Shown: one piece after another, positions 61,992 through 64,000 of the stretch
How the letters are laid out: each line of letters opens with the position of its first letter
Numbering within the stretch: position 1 is the stretch's first letter
DNA from: Mumia xiangluensis
GTDB taxonomy: Bacteria > Actinomycetota > Actinomycetes > Propionibacteriales > Nocardioidaceae
Direction of reading: 5' to 3'
Assembly (NCBI RefSeq): GCF_010994095.1
Contig: NZ_WJYO01000003.1
Location: 124,001 to 188,000 of the forward strand
DNA: 64,000 bases
Position numbers and translations under genes: made by a program
The notes under the pieces: model-generated
What the model was told of the DNA's origin: nothing
What the model saw: the letters and a program-made list of their open reading frames with translations, nothing else
Databases searched by the model: none

Positions 61992-63293
61992 CTACAACGT
62001 CGTGTCTTCGAGCATCTCGGTGACGAGTGCCGCGACCGGTGAGCGCTCCGACCGGGTCAGCGTCACGTGCGCGAACAGCGGGTGTCCCTTGAGCTTCTCG
62101 ACGACGGCCACCACGCCGTCGTACCGGCCGACGCGGAGGTTGTCGCGCTGCGCGACGTCGTGGGTGAGCACGACCCGCGAGTTGGTGCCGATCCGCGAGA
62201 GCACGGTCAGCAGCACGTTGCGCTCGAGCGACTGCGCCTCGTCGACGATCACGAACGCGTCGTGCAGCGACCGGCCACGGATGTGCGTCAGCGGAAGGAC
62301 CTCGAGCATGCCGCGGTCGATGACCTCGTCGACGACGTCGCCTGACGTGACGGCGCCGAGCGTGTCGAACACCGCCTGCGCCCAGGGACCCATCTTCTCG
62401 GCCTCCGAGCCGGGCAGGTAGCCGAGCTCCTGGCCGCCCACCGCGTACAGCGGCCGGAACACCACGACCTTCTTGTGGAGCCGGCGCTCCATCACCGCCT
62501 CGAGGCCGGCGCAGAGTGCGAGCGCGGACTTGCCGGTGCCTGCGCGTCCGCCCATCGACACGATGCCGATCTCGGGGTCGAGGAGGAGGTCGAGCGCGAC
62601 CCGCTGCTCGGCCGAACGGCCGTGCAGACCGAACGCCTCGCGGTCACCGCGGACGAGCTTGACCCGCTTGTCGGGCGTCACGCGTCCGAGCGCGCTCCCC
62701 CGCTCCGACAGCAGGACGAGGCCCGTGTGGCAGGGCAGCTCGCGCGCCTCCGGGAGGTCCGCGACACCGCTCTCGTACAGCGCGTCGACGTCCTCGCCGA
62801 TCACCTCCAGCTCGACCATGCCCGTCCAGCCGGCCTCGAGCGCGAGCTCAGCGCGGTACTCCTCGGACGGCAGGCCCATCGCCGACGCCTTGACGCGCAT
62901 CGGCAGGTCCTTCGAGACCAGCGTGACGTCGTTGCCCTCGTCGGCAAGGTTCTTGGCGACCGACAGGATCCGAGTGTCGTTGTCCCCCAGCCGGAATCCC
63001 GACGGCAGTGCGCTCGAGTCCGTGTGGTTGAGCTCGACGCGGACGGTGCCGCCGTCGTCGTTGACCGGGAGAGGGCTGTCGAGCGTGCCGTGGCGGACGC
63101 GCAGCTCATCGAGGAGTCGGAGCGCCGAGCGTGCGAAGTAGCCGAGCTCGGGATGAGCCCGCTTGTCCTCGAGCTCGGTGATGACGACGACCGGGATGAC
63201 GACCTCGTGCTCGGCGAACCGGGTCAACGCCCGCGGGTCGGCGAGAAGCACGCTGGTGTCGATCACGTACGTGGTGGGGATGTCAGCAGCCAC
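61992..63293 (-). CDS. PIN-PhoH fusion protein (PhoH2-like)
   Basis: A 433-residue protein, the same length as mycobacterial PhoH2. An N-terminal PIN RNase domain (about 1-140) opens with [11 protein letters not shown], carries conserved acidic residues ([24 protein letters not shown]) and is followed by a PhoH ATPase domain. The ATPase has Walker [13 protein letters not shown] and Walker [11 protein letters not shown]. PhoH2 acts as an ATP-dependent RNA helicase and sequence-specific RNase. The GTG start at 63293 has GAGGAG 6 nt upstream; earlier frame extension lacks support. Confidence 0.93.
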   Translation of the reverse strand: MAADIPTTYVIDTSVLLADPRALTRFAEHEVVIPVVVITELEDKRAHPELGYFARSALRLLDELRVRHGTLDSPLPVNDDGGTVRVELNHTDSSALPSGFRLGDNDTRILSVAKNLADEGNDVTLVSKDLPMRVKASAMGLPSEEYRAELALEAGWTGMVELEVIGEDVDALYESGVADLPEARELPCHTGLVLLSERGSALGRVTPDKRVKLVRGDREAFGLHGRSAEQRVALDLLLDPEIGIVSMGGRAGTGKSALALCAGLEAVMERRLHKKVVVFRPLYAVGGQELGYLPGSEAEKMGPWAQAVFDTLGAVTSGDVVDEVIDRGMLEVLPLTHIRGRSLHDAFVIVDEAQSLERNVLLTVLSRIGTNSRVVLTHDVAQRDNLRVGRYDGVVAVVEKLKGHPLFAHVTLTRSERSPVAALVTEMLEDTTL

Positions 63294-63558
63294 GGCAATC
63301 TCCTCGTACGAGCCCACGCGCGCCCCGCGCCGGCTCACTCTCTCGCGAATGGAGCCGGGTGCAGGACAGCAGGCCCGGGGGCGGGCCGACCTCCCCACGT
63401 GCGCACCGAACCAGCGCCTGCGCCGAGCGTTCGGTGATGCACGAAGGACCTCCCGGTGCCGGTGGGAGGTTGCCCCGCCGACGTGCACGACGGTACGCCG
63501 CAGCCGGGTGTGATCCGTTGCGACACGCCACCGGCCAGATGAACGTCTGGTTACGCGG

Positions 63559-64000
63559 TCAGCGGCGCCGCGCCGCGGTCGACCGACGGATCCCGCCGGC
63601 GATCCCGCGGCCGATCGCGCCGACCACGACGAGACCGCACACGAGGGCCAGCGCAAGGCCTCCCCAGCGGTACCAGGGGTACGTGCGACCGCTGCGGGCG
63701 AGGCCGGACGCGACCTCGTCGGTGTCGATGAACCGCGTGTAGCCGTCGGGGTCGTAGATCACCGGGATCGTCGAGCCGAGTGCGGGGAGGTCGTCCCGGT
63801 CGCGCTCGCAGTCCCCGATGATCGTCGAGCGGAGGTCGCCGTCGGCGAAGCTGTAGACCGGGCAGAACACCGTGTGGACCCGCATGCCGCGACGCCCGCC
63901 CGAGCGCTGCTCGCGTTCGTGCACGTCGGTCATCGTCCCGGTCACGCTCACACCCGCGCCGGCGCGGAGCCGCTCGAGCTCGGCCAGGTCGTCCGCCCCG
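63559..64000 (-). CDS. DUF3592-like membrane protein (5' end beyond window)
   Basis: The open frame continues past the right edge (readable back to [13 protein letters not shown]), so at least 146 residues are present and the start is missing. The pattern [23 protein letters not shown], and a [13 protein letters not shown] turn match the DUF3592 family, followed by one helix (near [20 protein letters not shown]) and an Arg-rich tail. The function is unknown. Transcribed toward phoH, with 265 bp between the stop here and the phoH start. Confidence 0.75.
   Translation of the reverse strand, partial: GADDLAELERLRAGAGVSVTGTMTDVHEREQRSGGRRGMRVHTVFCPVYSFADGDLRSTIIGDCERDRDDLPALGSTIPVIYDPDGYTRFIDTDEVASGLARSGRTYPWYRWGGLALALVCGLVVVGAIGRGIAGGIRRSTAARRR

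Noticed and set aside
63283-63531. Small minus-strand ORF overlapping the phoH start, as for the phoAT antitoxin of mycobacteria
   Set aside because: The position would fit, but the 82-residue translation shows no recognisable antitoxin sequence and the GTG start lacks a ribosome binding site.
1-64000. tRNA, rRNA or prophage genes
   Set aside because: No cloverleaf, rRNA stretch, integrase or phage structural gene was recognised; gaps between genes are short and described above.

Overview
The window is high-GC DNA of about 70 percent with dense, mostly overlapping genes. It carries mycothiol synthesis (mshB), an F420 FO synthase (fbiC), a 13E12-family HNH gene behind an actinobacterial LexA box, and a GTG/TTG-rich start codon set. 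This points to an actinomycete, most likely a Nocardioidaceae-like member of the Propionibacteriales; the family is inferred, the phylum is firm. Many of the housekeeping genes (ychF, a DUF6542 gene, ispH, xseA-xseB, a DUF4245 gene, glpX, fumC, phoH) are, as I recall, neighbours in Mycobacterium tuberculosis around Rv1095-Rv1112, so much of the window looks like a conserved chromosomal backbone with accessory insertions.

Layout. 1-3.3 kb: minus-strand mycothiol cluster (mshB, DUF6113, flavin reductase) with a cut-off VanW gene. 3.3-7.1 kb: a VirS/MymA-like locus (AraC regulator, Baeyer-Villiger-type monooxygenase, zinc alcohol dehydrogenase). 7.1-13.9 kb: DPP IV-like peptidase, Nudix hydrolase, pterin dehydratase, YibE/F protein, nagA, and a MhuD-like heme oxygenase with a histidine-rich insert. 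13.9-22 kb: an ABC exporter and a cell-surface island with two convergent LPxTG proteins (eight CnaB/SpaA-like repeats in one) and an M23 peptidase. 22-28.4 kb: CYTH-CHAD protein, a coupled FAD monooxygenase (frameshifted) and alpha/beta hydrolase, an HD-GYP/LuxR protein and a transporter. 28.4-40 kb: ychF, GNAT/ArsR/MFS, rmuC, fbiC, ispH, xseAB, then a 10 x 29-bp tandem array. 40-52 kb: sulfatase, molybdate uptake (regulator-modABC), glpX, PfkB kinase, hydrolase, methyltransferase-like gene, fumC, Tat isomerase-like gene. 52-64 kb: SOS-box HNH gene, a minus-strand run (hypothetical, DUF2079, frameshifted Tat esterase, lytic transglycosylase), a LpqY-SugABC-like sugar importer, phoH2-like gene, and a partial DUF3592 gene.

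How the genes work together. The envelope theme is strong: VanW, M23 peptidase, transglycosylase and two sortase substrates, although no sortase lies in the window. Redox cofactor chemistry (mycothiol, F420, FAD, molybdenum uptake) is the second theme. Translation coupling by ATGA/GTGA overlaps is widespread. At least sixteen genes have a TANNNT hexamer 6-8 nt before the start codon, indicating leaderless transcripts. Two genes carry single frameshifts that can be placed to within a few tens of bases; these are either sequence errors or young pseudogenes.
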